64,000 bases of DNA from Caenimonas aquaedulcis (GTDB taxonomy: Bacteria; Pseudomonadota; Gammaproteobacteria; Burkholderiales; Burkholderiaceae_C). The stretch covers positions 4,058,618-4,122,617 of the forward strand of contig NZ_JADWYS010000001.1 of assembly GCF_015831345.1 (NCBI RefSeq), given 5' to 3'. The first letter of the stretch is position 1. The number at the start of each line of letters is the position of its first letter. The notes beneath the pieces are model-generated. The model was given only the letters and a program-made list of their open reading frames with translations. It made no database searches and was not told the DNA's origin. The position numbers and the translations under genes were made by a program. Positions 8,557-16,749 of the stretch are shown piece after piece.

Positions 8557-9012
8557 ATGGACAACGCTGTCAAGCCCCAGGGCTGCACCAACATCAAGCT
8601 GCGCCAGCTCATGCGCCGCGTGGCGCAGCACTACGACGCGGAGGTCGGCAAGACGGGCCTGAAGGGCACGCAGTATTCGCTCCTCTCGTATGTCGTCAAG
8701 CTCGGCCCGATCCGCCCGGGAGACCTCGCGCGCGAGATGAAGATCGGCGCATCGACCCTCACGCGCAACCTGCGCCCGCTGATCGATGGGGGCTGGATCA
8801 CGCAGGGCCCCGGCGCCGACGCGCGCAGCCGCCTCGTGGAAGCGACCGACGCCGGCCGCGAGAAGCGGCAGGAGGCGCAGCGCCGCTGGCGCGTGGCGCA
8901 GGAGGGGATCAACCAGATGCTCGGCGCGCGCCGCGTGGTGGAACTGCACGCGCTCCTCGACGAATGCATGGACATGCTCGAACCCTTGCCCGATGGAGAT
9001 ATCGATGACTGA
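8557..9012 (+). CDS. MarR-family transcriptional regulator
   Basis: 151 residues with a central winged helix-turn-helix. GLKGTQYSLLSYVVKLGPI leads into the RPGDLAREMKIGASTLTRNL recognition helix, then a wing containing GADARSRLVEATDAG. Long N- and C-terminal helices form the dimer interface. MarR proteins repress nearby detoxification genes and release DNA on binding aromatic ligands or on oxidation. The gene overlaps the following MFS gene by 8 bases, so regulator and transporter form one operon. The palindromes at 8522-8548 are its likely operators. Confidence 0.9.
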   Translation: MDNAVKPQGCTNIKLRQLMRRVAQHYDAEVGKTGLKGTQYSLLSYVVKLGPIRPGDLAREMKIGASTLTRNLRPLIDGGWITQGPGADARSRLVEATDAGREKRQEAQRRWRVAQEGINQMLGARRVVELHALLDECMDMLEPLPDGDIDD

Positions 9013-10237
9013 TTCCCGCGCCGCGGCCGCCCGGCCCGCGTTCTGGCTCGTGCTGATCGCCGCGGCCGGCACCTTCGCCCTCACCATGGGCACGCGCCAG
9101 ACCATGGGCCTCTTCATGAGCCCGCTCAACACCGCCACCGGCCTGGGCATCGGCAGCATCAGCCTTGCCTTTGCCTTCGGGCAGCTGTGGTGGGGACTCA
9201 CGCAGCCCTTCGCGGGTGCGATGGCGGACAAGGTCGGCGCGGGCCGCGTGCTGTTCACCGGCGCGCTCCTCGTCGCGCTCGGCACCTTCCTCACGCCGTA
9301 CATGACGACCACGCTGGGCCTGATCTTCGCGATCGGCGTGCTCGCCGCGGGCGGCGCGGGCATGGCGGGGCCGGCGGTCCTCATGGCGGCGACCGCGCGG
9401 CTGATTCCGCCGGAAAAGCGCGGCCTCGCGACCGGCATCGTGAACGCGGGCGGCTCGTTCGGCCAGTTCGTGATGGCGCCGATCGCCGGGGCGCTCATGG
9501 TCGGCATGGGCTGGGCGAGCGCGATGCAGGTGCTGGGGCTCATCGTGCTGCTCGCATTGCCGGCCGCGTTCCTGCTCAAGGGCAATTCGCTGCAATCGGC
9601 CGCGCCGGGGCAGAAGGTCGTCGGCACGGGCGAGGCGATCCGTACGGCCTTGCGCAACCCGAGCTACCTGCTGCTGGCCGCCGGATTCTTCGTGTGCGGC
9701 TTCCACGTCGCGTTTCTGGCGACGCACCTGCCGGGCGTGATCGCCGCATGCGGGCTGCCGGTGCAGTTCGCCGCGTGGTCGCTCGCGATCATCGGGCTCT
9801 TCAACATCGTCGGCAGCATCGCCATGGGTTGGGCTGTGGGCCGCTGGCGCATGAAATCGCTGCTCGCGCTGCTCTACACCGTGCGCGGTCTGGCCGTGCT
9901 GGTGTTCCTCCTCGCGCCCAAGACGGGGCCGGTGGTGCTGGTGTTCGCGGCCGTGATGGGCGTCACCTTTCTCTCGACCGTGCCGCCGACCGCGGGGCTC
10001 GTCGCCAAGTTCTTCGGCACCGCGAACATGGCCACGCTGTTCGGTGTCGTGATGCTGACGCACCAGGCGGGCGGCTTCCTCGGCGCATGGCTCGGCGGCA
10101 AGGTGTTCGAGGCCACGGGCAGCTACGACTGGGTCTGGTACATCGACATCGTGCTGGCCGCCGGCGCGGCGCTGGTGCACCTGCCGATCCGCGAGGCGGC
10201 GCCGCGCAAGCCGGGGTTTGGTAGCATTCCCGCATGA
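9005..10237 (+). CDS. MFS transporter (12 TM)
   Basis: 410 residues from ATG 9005, which overlaps the marR stop by 8 bases. About twelve hydrophobic segments are split by a cytoplasmic loop near residues 195-215 (KGNSLQSAAPGQKVVGTG). The loop 2-3 motif QPFAGAMADKVGAGRVLFTG is the MFS motif A, and RLIPPEKRGLATGIVNAGGS lies between TM4 and TM5. The form resembles the oxalate/formate antiporter or monocarboxylate-type MFS of proteobacteria. The substrate is unknown; the MarR-linked position suggests an organic acid or xenobiotic. Confidence 0.88.
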   Translation: MTDSRAAAARPAFWLVLIAAAGTFALTMGTRQTMGLFMSPLNTATGLGIGSISLAFAFGQLWWGLTQPFAGAMADKVGAGRVLFTGALLVALGTFLTPYMTTTLGLIFAIGVLAAGGAGMAGPAVLMAATARLIPPEKRGLATGIVNAGGSFGQFVMAPIAGALMVGMGWASAMQVLGLIVLLALPAAFLLKGNSLQSAAPGQKVVGTGEAIRTALRNPSYLLLAAGFFVCGFHVAFLATHLPGVIAACGLPVQFAAWSLAIIGLFNIVGSIAMGWAVGRWRMKSLLALLYTVRGLAVLVFLLAPKTGPVVLVFAAVMGVTFLSTVPPTAGLVAKFFGTANMATLFGVVMLTHQAGGFLGAWLGGKVFEATGSYDWVWYIDIVLAAGAALVHLPIREAAPRKPGFGSIPA

Positions 10238-10839
10238 ACAGACGCCACCTCATCGCCGCTGCCGTGTCCGGCAGCCTGCTGCTCGCCGCGTGCGGCAAGG
10301 AAACGCCCTCCACGCCCGCCGCCGCCGCGCCCGACGCCGCGAAGGCCGCGCCCAGTGCCGTGAACATCGCCGCCATCGAGGCGGAGGCCAAGGGCTTTAC
10401 CGTCGGCTCCGCCATGAGCGTGCGCACGGTGTACGTCTTCTTCGACGCGCAGTGCCCGCATTGCGCCGTGCTGTGGAAGTTCGCCAAGCCGCTCAAGTCC
10501 CAGGCCAAGTTCGTGTGGATTCCGGTGCGCATCCTCAACGATGCGAGCGAATCGCAGGGCGCGGCCATCCTCGCCGCCAAGGACCCCGTGCAGGCGATGG
10601 ACGACCACGAGGCGTCGATGGCCGCCAAGGGCGGCGGCATCAGCGCGATGGAAAAGCTGGAGGAGCAGCGGGCGCAGGTGAAGAAGAACACGCAGCTGTT
10701 CAACAAGTTCGGCTTCGCGTCCATCCCCAGCATCGTGGCGATGAACGCCAAGACCAATACGCTGGTCACCCACGAAGGCGCGCTGCCGACGGCCGAGCTC
10801 GCGGCCTTCCTCGGTTTGCAGGCGCCTGCGGCGCAGTAA
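10234..10839 (+). CDS. Thioredoxin-fold lipoprotein, DsbC/DsbG-like
   Basis: 201 residues. A lipobox LLAAC with Cys20 marks a lipoprotein, followed by an Ala/Pro-rich linker (24-45). The thioredoxin-like domain has VYVFFDAQCPHC with the CPHC redox motif at 74-77 and a cis-proline in FASIPSIVAM (Pro165). CPHC is shared with DsbA; the surrounding FFDAQCPHCAVLWK resembles DsbG. It likely acts in the periplasm on disulfides, anchored to a membrane. It starts with an ATGA overlap at the end of the MFS gene and is therefore the third gene of the marR operon. The lack of a clear dimerisation domain argues against a full DsbC/G. Confidence 0.82.
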   Translation: MNRRHLIAAAVSGSLLLAACGKETPSTPAAAAPDAAKAAPSAVNIAAIEAEAKGFTVGSAMSVRTVYVFFDAQCPHCAVLWKFAKPLKSQAKFVWIPVRILNDASESQGAAILAAKDPVQAMDDHEASMAAKGGGISAMEKLEEQRAQVKKNTQLFNKFGFASIPSIVAMNAKTNTLVTHEGALPTAELAAFLGLQAPAAQ

Positions 10840-10851
10840 GCCCGCAGCCGC

Positions 10852-11403
10852 TCAGGCCCCGGTGGCGGGGCCTGTTCGCGTCAGCGTGTTGCTGAACGAG
10901 AAGTCGCTTCCGGTCGCGCGCCATTGCTGGCGCGTCTCGCCGATCAGTTCCCGGCATTGCAGGACGATCTCGTCGATCAGCTCTTCCTGCGCGGCACGGA
11001 TCTGCTGGTAGGGTGGATCTTCGTAGGCCGGACGCCAGCCGCTGCTCTGCGTGAGCCGCAGCAGGTTGAGCTCCCACAGGTATTCGATCACGCGGCTGTG
11101 CGTCTGCAGCAGCCGGAACATCTGCGCCGACAGCTCCGGAAAGTGTTCCTGCTTGATGAGCCGCGCGCGGGTCAACGGCTCGGGCGAGGTGAGCTCATCC
11201 AGGCTGCGCGCCGTGAACGGCTGGTCATGTTGCGCATCGATCCAGGCCGAATAGGCGCCGAGCGCGTGGATGAGCCGGTGGCCCTGGATGCGCAGGCGGG
11301 CGGAACGAAGGTTGGCCGCGTAGCGCAGCCATTGCAGGACGCCCACGAAGGCTGCAAGCAGCATGCAGGTGCCGATCAGGGAGGAGAGCAGGGGGTCGTT
11401 CAT
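10852..11403 (-). CDS. Hypothetical membrane-anchored protein
   Basis: 183 residues with one N-terminal transmembrane helix (about 8-27) and a mainly helical, charged cytoplasmic remainder rich in Leu, Glu and Arg (for example RLLQTHSRVIEYLWELNLLRL). No recognised domain. It stands alone, convergent with the thioredoxin-like gene. The topology (short N-terminus, one helix, long soluble tail) would suit a small membrane-tethered helper, but nothing in the context gives a role. Confidence 0.6.
   Translation of the reverse strand: MNDPLLSSLIGTCMLLAAFVGVLQWLRYAANLRSARLRIQGHRLIHALGAYSAWIDAQHDQPFTARSLDELTSPEPLTRARLIKQEHFPELSAQMFRLLQTHSRVIEYLWELNLLRLTQSSGWRPAYEDPPYQQIRAAQEELIDEIVLQCRELIGETRQQWRATGSDFSFSNTLTRTGPATGA
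10853..10874. terminator. GC-rich hairpin between convergent genes
   Basis: CAGGCCCC (10853-10860) pairs perfectly with GGGGCCTG (10867-10874) across a 6-base loop. It lies between two converging genes, overlapping the stop of the minus-strand one. There is no clear U-run on either side, so a Rho-independent terminator is only possible. Confidence 0.35.
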
Positions 11404-11521
11404 GGCGCGAATCGGTCGATGCCGACATGCTGAACGGTGGCTTCAGTTTCCCCTGTAGGACAAGGCCTCATCGCGCGCCGGCGGCGTGAAATCCTGCCGG
11501 AACGGCGCGGGCAATGCAGGG

Positions 11522-12310
11522 TCAGGTGGGCACGGTGTAGTTGAGCGTCATGCGTCCGCCGTCCACGACGACGATTTCGCCGGTGACGTAGCTCGCGGCG
11601 TCGCTCGCGAGGTAGGCGACAGCGTCGGCGATCTCGGATGGTTCGCCCAGCCGCTTCATCGGCGTGCGGCTCATGATGCGCGCCTTCGCCTCTTCGCTCG
11701 TCAGCACCGCCTTGGCCGCGAGCTCCGTCGCGATGGTGCCCGGCGCCACCGCATTCACGCGCACGCCCTTGTCCGCGAGCGACAGCGCCATCACGCGCGT
11801 GAGCTGGTTGATGCCGCCCTTGCTCACGTTGTAGCTGGAGATGGTGGGAATGGCGAGCACGCCGTTGACGGAGCTCATGTTGACGATGGACCCCCGCCCG
11901 GCCTTCGCCATGACGCGCGCCACGGCCTGCCCGACGAGGAAGGCGCCCTTGAGGTTGACGCGCAGCACCGCGTCGAAGTCGGCTTCGGTCACGTCGAGGA
12001 ATTCGGCGGCCTTGAAGATGCCCGCATTGTTGACCAGCACGTCGATGCGGCCGTGCTGCTGCATCGTGGCCGCGACCATCGCGTCGACCTGCGCCTTGTC
12101 CCCCACGTCGCAGTGGGCGTACAGCCCGCCGACCTCCTGCGCGAGCGCGCGGCCGCGGGTGTTGTCGATATCGACGACGACCGTCTTCGCCCCTTCGCGC
12201 GCGAAGCGCCGGATGCACGCCTCGCCGATGCCCTGTGCGGCGCCGGTCACGATGCAGATGCGGTCCTTGAGGCCGAAGTTGACGATGGAGGAGTCGGGGA
12301 TGGGGGTCAT
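11522..12310 (-). CDS. Short-chain dehydrogenase/reductase (SDR)
   Basis: 262 residues. The nucleotide-binding motif is GAAQGIG (23-29), the structural motif NNAG (94-97), and the active-site set is Ser near NMSS (146-147), Tyr160 and Lys164 in YNVSK. VVDIDN after strand 2 has an acidic residue that favours NAD over NADP. The C-terminal segment (SYVTGEIVVVDGGRM) is the usual FabG-like ending. The substrate is not deducible; the neighbouring sugar-acid operon on the same strand, past an inverted repeat, makes a polyol or sugar-acid substrate plausible. ATG at 12310 gives standard length. Confidence 0.85.
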   Translation of the reverse strand: MTPIPDSSIVNFGLKDRICIVTGAAQGIGEACIRRFAREGAKTVVVDIDNTRGRALAQEVGGLYAHCDVGDKAQVDAMVAATMQQHGRIDVLVNNAGIFKAAEFLDVTEADFDAVLRVNLKGAFLVGQAVARVMAKAGRGSIVNMSSVNGVLAIPTISSYNVSKGGINQLTRVMALSLADKGVRVNAVAPGTIATELAAKAVLTSEEAKARIMSRTPMKRLGEPSEIADAVAYLASDAASYVTGEIVVVDGGRMTLNYTVPT

Positions 12311-12357
12311 GGCGGGGATGGTAGCGCGGTGCGCGCGCAGAGCCAATGCGGGAGCAA

Positions 12358-12466
12358 GGACGCAGAATTCGCAGAAGTTACGCAGAAGAACGTCGAGAAA
12401 AAATCCAGATGAGTTTTTGAATCCTTCTTGTCTTCATTCTGCGTAACCTCTGCGAATTCTGCGTCC
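12358..12466. repeat. Long inverted repeat (30-base arms, 49-base loop)
   Basis: The left arm 12358-12387 and right arm 12437-12466 are reverse complements at 29 of 30 positions (single T/C difference in the GTTAC/GTAACC part). Each arm is itself built from degenerate CGCAGAA-type units. The loop is A/T-rich compared with the surroundings (contains AAAAAATCC and TTTTTG). It lies between the SDR start and the KDPGal aldolase end. A large transcript hairpin, a REP/MITE-like element or a terminator are the options; similar CGCAGAA-type repeats occur between genes in Comamonadaceae as far as I recall. Confidence 0.75.
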
Positions 12467-12489
12467 GAAGAAAGAGTGGCGTGAGCAGG

Positions 12490-13122
12490 TCAGCAAGCAG
12501 CCGCGAACTCCATCGCATGCCGCTTCACCTCATCGGCCGCCATCCCCGGCTTGTACAGGGCCGACCCGATGCCGAATCCGTTCGCGCCCGCCGCGCGGTA
12601 CGCCGCCATGTTCGACGTCGTGATGCCGCCGACCGGCAACAGGCGGGCGGAAGCGGGAAGCACCGCGCGCAAGGCTTTCACCGCCGCCGGCGGGATCATC
12701 TCGGACGGGAAGAGCTTCAGCGCCGTCGCGCCCGCGTCCAGCGCTGCAAACGCTTCGCTCGCGGTGAGCACGCCCGGCACGCACGCCATGCCCAGGCGCA
12801 CGGCCTCGCGCACGACCTCGGCATTGAAGTTGGGCGAGACGATCATTCGGCCGCCCGCCGTGTGCACCTCGCGCACCTGCGCGGCCGTGAGCACCGTGCC
12901 CGCGCCCACGAGCGCGGCGGGCTGCGCGGCGGTGATCGCCTCGATGCTCGCGAGCGGCTGGGGGGAATTGAGCGGCACCTCGATCAGGTGCCAGCCGGCG
13001 GCGACGAGTGCGTCCGCGACGGGCGCCGCTTCCTGCGGTTGCACGCCGCGCAGGATCGCCACGAGCGGGCAGTCGGAGAAGGCCGCGCCGAAAGCCTCGG
13101 GGGGAGTCATGAAGGTTGCCAT
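12490..13122 (-). CDS. dgoA: 2-dehydro-3-deoxy-6-phosphogalactonate aldolase (KDPGal aldolase)
   Basis: 210 residues, class I KDPG/KDPGal aldolase fold. Visible are PLVAILRG (19-26), the IEVPLNSPQP strand with Glu48, the VGAGTVL loop (72-78) and the Schiff-base Lys136 in ALKLFPS. NSPQP after the Glu is the form seen in DgoA rather than Eda. It cleaves 6-phospho-2-keto-3-deoxygalactonate to pyruvate and glyceraldehyde 3-phosphate. The start may be 13122 (taken) or 13110, where ATG would form an ATGA overlap with the kinase stop. Last gene of the operon. Confidence 0.88.
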   Translation of the reverse strand: MATFMTPPEAFGAAFSDCPLVAILRGVQPQEAAPVADALVAAGWHLIEVPLNSPQPLASIEAITAAQPAALVGAGTVLTAAQVREVHTAGGRMIVSPNFNAEVVREAVRLGMACVPGVLTASEAFAALDAGATALKLFPSEMIPPAAVKALRAVLPASARLLPVGGITTSNMAAYRAAGANGFGIGSALYKPGMAADEVKRHAMEFAAAC

Positions 13123-14000
13123 GTGCTTGCGATCGCCCACAGGCCCCGCCAGGTGGAATCCGGCGGCGCTGCGCGTGTGGGGATGCCGAGTATGCCCAGC
13201 GCGCCACGGTAGCGCTTCACGAGCGGCTCCGAACCGATGAGGCACACGGGCTCCGTGCCCCCCGGGCGATGCTGCGTGCGCAATTCTTCGCCGATCACCA
13301 GCCCCGACAGGTAGCTGGGCATCTGCGCGGGCGGCATGCGCTCGAAGAGCGCGAGCGCGCGCACGCTGAAGGCGGTGTGCAGCAGGCTCCCCTGCGACAG
13401 CGCGTGCCGCACGCCTCGTTCGAACGCCGGCGCGTCGGGCTCGCCGTCGGCGTCGGGCAGGGTGCGCGAGAGTATGGAGTGCTGGCGCAGCAGCGCATAG
13501 AACTCGCCCGTCATGAAGGTCTGGAAGTGCTCGATGCGGCCTTGCGACACGCGCACCCATTTGCTGTGCGTGCCCGGCAGCACGAAGGTGCCGCCCTGCA
13601 CGCCCATCGCGGCCATCGCGCCGAAGACCTGTGTCTCCTCGCCGCGCATCACGTCGGGGACACCGTCGCTCTCGCAACTCATGCCGGGGACGATCGCGAT
13701 GCGGCCGGGCTCGATCCAGGCCAGACGGCTCGCGACTTGCGCGAAGCCGGCGGGGCACGGGCAGTAGGGCGCCTCGAGCCATCCCTGACGGCTGCCGGCC
13801 ATGCCGCTCACGAGCGCGAGCGTGCCTGCGCCGCGTGGCCAGCCGGCCGTGATCTCTTCGAACACCGCGGGGAACCCGCCGGCCGGCACGCCGAGGATGC
13901 CGCGAGGCGCGCTGCGCTCCTCGGCGACGCGGCCCTGCGCATCGAGCAAGGCGGCACGCAGCGAGGTCGTGCCCCAGTCGAGCGCAATCAGTGCATTCAC
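13107..14000 (-). CDS. dgoK: 2-dehydro-3-deoxygalactonokinase
   Basis: 297 residues. The N-terminal phosphate loop is LDWGTTSLRAALLD (7-20). The family-specific GTHSKWV segment and FQTFMTGEFYALLRQHSIL region identify DgoK (2-keto-3-deoxygalactonate kinase). It phosphorylates 2-keto-3-deoxy-D-galactonate at C6 for the aldolase encoded next. It is in the cytoplasm. It sits 9 bases downstream of the SDR gene and overlaps the aldolase gene, so the three are translated from one message. Confidence 0.92.
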   Translation of the reverse strand: MNALIALDWGTTSLRAALLDAQGRVAEERSAPRGILGVPAGGFPAVFEEITAGWPRGAGTLALVSGMAGSRQGWLEAPYCPCPAGFAQVASRLAWIEPGRIAIVPGMSCESDGVPDVMRGEETQVFGAMAAMGVQGGTFVLPGTHSKWVRVSQGRIEHFQTFMTGEFYALLRQHSILSRTLPDADGEPDAPAFERGVRHALSQGSLLHTAFSVRALALFERMPPAQMPSYLSGLVIGEELRTQHRPGGTEPVCLIGSEPLVKRYRGALGILGIPTRAAPPDSTWRGLWAIASTWQPS

Positions 14001-14009
14001 GCGCGGCGC

Positions 14010-14783
14010 CTACAGGCTGGCGGTGACGCCGCCATCCACGTAGAGGATGTGGCCGTTGACGAAGCGCGAGGCGTCGCTCGCGAGGAACACCGCGGCGCCC
14101 ACGAGGTCCTCGAGCTCGCCCCAGCGGCGCGACGGCGTGCGGTTGATCAGCCACGCGCTGAATTCGGGGTTGTCGACGAGCGCCTGGTTCAGTTCGGTCT
14201 TGAAGTAGCCGGGGCCGATGCCGTTCACCTGCAGGCCGTGCGGGCCCCAGTCGATCGCCATTCCCTTGGTGAGCATCTTCACCGCGCCCTTGCTCGCGGT
14301 GTAGGGCGCGATGCCGGGGCGGCCCAGCTCGCTTTGCACGGAGCAGATGTTGACGATCTTGCCGCGCTTGCGCTCGATCATGCGGCGCGCCACCGCCTGC
14401 CCCACGATGAACACGCTGTCCACGTTCGTGGCCATGAGCTCGCGCCAGGTCTCCAGCGGGTAGTCCTGCAGCGGCGCGCGGCGCTGCATGCCGGCGTTGT
14501 TGACGAGGATGTCGATGGGGCCTGCCTGCGATTCGATCGCGGCGACCGCGGCCTCGACCGCGACGGCGTCCTTCACGTCGAAGGCGGACGTCGATACCTC
14601 GGCGCCCGCCTCGCGCAAATGCGCTGCGGCCCGCGCGAGCCTGGCGGCGTCGCGCCCGTTCAGGACGATGCGTGCACCGGCGCCGGCCAGGCCGCCGGCG
14701 ATCGCCAACCCGATCCCCGCACTGGAGCCCGTGACGAGCGCCGTGCGGCCCGTGAGGTCGAACTGCCGGAGCGCCGCGAGCAT
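14010..14783 (-). CDS. SDR, gluconate 5-dehydrogenase-like (IdnO type)
   Basis: 257 residues. GSSAGIG (19-25), NNAG (95-98), Ser148, Tyr161 and Lys165 make the SDR site complete. The C-terminal half (GPGYFKTELNQALVDNPEF, then WLINRTPSRRWGE) is the pattern of gluconate 5-dehydrogenases and related hexose/aldonate SDRs. NGRD after strand 2 suggests NADP acceptance. Within this operon it could oxidise a sugar or a 5-keto-acid feeding the dehydratase; the true substrate is not set by sequence. One base separates its ATG from the stop of the dehydratase gene upstream. Confidence 0.83.
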   Translation of the reverse strand: MLAALRQFDLTGRTALVTGSSAGIGLAIAGGLAGAGARIVLNGRDAARLARAAAHLREAGAEVSTSAFDVKDAVAVEAAVAAIESQAGPIDILVNNAGMQRRAPLQDYPLETWRELMATNVDSVFIVGQAVARRMIERKRGKIVNICSVQSELGRPGIAPYTASKGAVKMLTKGMAIDWGPHGLQVNGIGPGYFKTELNQALVDNPEFSAWLINRTPSRRWGELEDLVGAAVFLASDASRFVNGHILYVDGGVTASL

Positions 14784-14784
14784 C

Positions 14785-16521
14785 TCAGTGGTTGTCCTTG
14801 GGCACGGCCGCGCCGCGCTGCCCGACGAGAAAGTCGAGGTCCGCACCCTGGTCGGCTTGCAGCACATGGTCGATGTACAGCTTCCAGTAGCCCGAGGCCA
14901 TCGCGGGCGGGGGCGCCTTCCAGTCGGCCATGCGCTTCTTCAGTTCCTCGTCACTGATGAGGAGCTGCAGTTTCCGTGCGGGCACATCGAGCTCGATCAT
15001 GTCGCCGTTCTTCACGATCGCGAGCGGGCCGCCGGCCGCCGCTTCGGGCGTGGTGTGCAGCACCACGGTGCCGTAGGCCGTTCCGCTCATGCGTGCGTCG
15101 CTGATGCGCACCATGTCGGTGATGCCCTTGCGCAGCACCTTGGGCGGCAGCGGCATGTTGCCCACTTCCGCCATGCCGGGGTAGCCCTTGGGGCCGCAGT
15201 TCTTCAGGACCAGGATGCAGTTCTCGTCGACGTCCAGCGTCTCGTCGTCGATGCGCTTGTGGAAGTCGTCGCTGTCCTCGAACACCACGGCGCGGCCGGT
15301 GTGCACCATGAGGGCGGGCGTCGCGGCGCTGGGCTTGATCACGGCGCCGCGCGGCGCGAGGTTGCCGCGCAGGATCGCGATGCCGGCCTTCTCCTTGAAC
15401 GGCGCGTCGAATTTCTTGATGACGCGCGGGTCGTAGTTGACGGCATCGGCGATGTTCTCCGCCACCGTCTTGCCGCTGGCGGTGACGATGTCCTTGTGCA
15501 GCAGGTGCTCGATCTCCTTCATCACCACCGGCAGGCCGCCCGCGTAGCAGAAGTCTTCCATCAGGTGCTCGCCCGAGGGCTGCAGGTTCACGAGGCAGGG
15601 CAGTTCGCTGCCGAGCTTTTCGAAATCGTCGATGGAGAGCTTCACGCCCAGCCGCCCGGCGATCGCGATGAGGTGGATCACAGCGTTGGTGCTGCCGCCG
15701 ATCGCGGCGAGCGTGCGGATGGCGTTTTCGAAGGCTTCGCGGGTGAGCACCTTGGAAATCGTCTGGTCGGTGTGCACCATCTCCACGATGCGGCGGCCCG
15801 CGTTGCGCGCGAGCACATTGCGGCGGCCGTCCACGGCGGGGTAGGCGGCGTTGCCCGGCAGGCCGATGCCCAGCGCCTCGACCATGGACGCCATGGTGGA
15901 CGCCGTGCCCATCGTCATGCAGTGGCCGTGGCTGCGGTGCATGCACGATTCGGCTTCGAAGAAGTCCTGCAGCTTCAGAGTGCCCGCGCGCACCTGCTCG
16001 CTCATGCTCCACACGCCGGTGCCCGAGCCGAGTTCCTGCCCGCGCCACTTGCCGTTGAGCATCGGGCCGCCCGACACGCCGATGGTCGGCAGGCCCGCGC
16101 TGCCCGCGCCCATGAGGAGGGACGGGGTGGTCTTGTCGCATCCCATCAGCAGCACCACGCCGTCGATGGGGTTGCCGCGGATCGACTCCTCCACGTCCAT
16201 CGACGCGAGGTTGCGATAGAGCATCGCGGTGGGCCGCAGCAGCGTTTCGCCGAGCGACATCACGGGGAATTCGAGGGGGAAGCCGCCCGCCTCGTACACG
16301 CCGATCTTCACCTGCTCCGCGAGCGTGCGGAAGTGCGAGTTGCAGGGCGTGAGTTCGCTGAAGGTGTTGCAGATGCCGATGACCGGGCGTCCATCGAACT
16401 GGTCGTGCGGCACGCCTTTGCCCTTCACCCAGCTGCGGTACGCGAAGCCGTCGCGGTCCTGGCGGCCGAACCACTGCTGCGAGCGTAGTTCGGAGGGTTT
16501 CTTGCGCGGTGTGTCTGCCAC
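14785..16521 (-). CDS. IlvD/Edd-family sugar-acid dehydratase (L-arabinonate dehydratase-like)
   Basis: 578 residues. Iron-sulfur ligands are Cys60 (NTFSELTPCNSH), Cys128 (MGCDKTTPS) and Cys201 (HRSHGHCMTMGT), the spacing of L-arabinonate dehydratases. The C-terminus DLDFLVGQRGAAVPKDNH also follows that subgroup. The start is GTG at 16521: AAGGAG stands 5-7 bases upstream, while the longer open frame to 16710 runs through promoter sequence. It dehydrates an aldonate to a 2-keto-3-deoxy acid. The enzyme family suggests L-arabinonate/D-fuconate, while the downstream dgoK/dgoA suggest D-galactonate or a stereo-related acid. Confidence 0.88.
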   Translation of the reverse strand: MADTPRKKPSELRSQQWFGRQDRDGFAYRSWVKGKGVPHDQFDGRPVIGICNTFSELTPCNSHFRTLAEQVKIGVYEAGGFPLEFPVMSLGETLLRPTAMLYRNLASMDVEESIRGNPIDGVVLLMGCDKTTPSLLMGAGSAGLPTIGVSGGPMLNGKWRGQELGSGTGVWSMSEQVRAGTLKLQDFFEAESCMHRSHGHCMTMGTASTMASMVEALGIGLPGNAAYPAVDGRRNVLARNAGRRIVEMVHTDQTISKVLTREAFENAIRTLAAIGGSTNAVIHLIAIAGRLGVKLSIDDFEKLGSELPCLVNLQPSGEHLMEDFCYAGGLPVVMKEIEHLLHKDIVTASGKTVAENIADAVNYDPRVIKKFDAPFKEKAGIAILRGNLAPRGAVIKPSAATPALMVHTGRAVVFEDSDDFHKRIDDETLDVDENCILVLKNCGPKGYPGMAEVGNMPLPPKVLRKGITDMVRISDARMSGTAYGTVVLHTTPEAAAGGPLAIVKNGDMIELDVPARKLQLLISDEELKKRMADWKAPPPAMASGYWKLYIDHVLQADQGADLDFLVGQRGAAVPKDNH

Positions 16522-16648
16522 TTCGTCTCCTTGGTCGGGTGCCCGTCGACTGCTTCGGGCCGCTGACATCATATGGCCCCCGGCGGGCCGGCCGCCGCGG
16601 GGCGCCGCACGCAGGGCTGGCGCGGCTGCGCAGCTCAACGGTACAATG

Positions 16649-16659
16649 AATGTATACAA
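16649..16659. promoter_or_regulatory. GntR/FadR-type operator-like palindrome
   Basis: TGTATACA at 16651-16658 is a perfect 8-base palindrome. Read on the minus strand with flanks it is TTGTATACATT, close to the TTGTA/TACAA half-sites of FadR-subfamily sugar-acid regulators. It lies in the 228-base gap between the dehydratase operon and the divergent transglutaminase-like gene, about 130 bases upstream of the GTG at 16521. No gntR gene is in the window, so the regulator would act from elsewhere. Short motif, moderate support. Confidence 0.4.
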
Positions 16660-16749
16660 GATCGGCGGGCCGCCCATCCGCGGCGGCTTCGACCGGCGGG
16701 CCGGCGGCACGATCGCGTCCCGGCAGTCGAACAGGAGAGGCTTTTTTCC

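Noticed and set aside
16573..16749. Upstream extension of the transglutaminase-like gene
   Set aside because: It would pass through the divergent promoter region and the GTATAC palindrome. The GTG at 16750 has a ribosome site.
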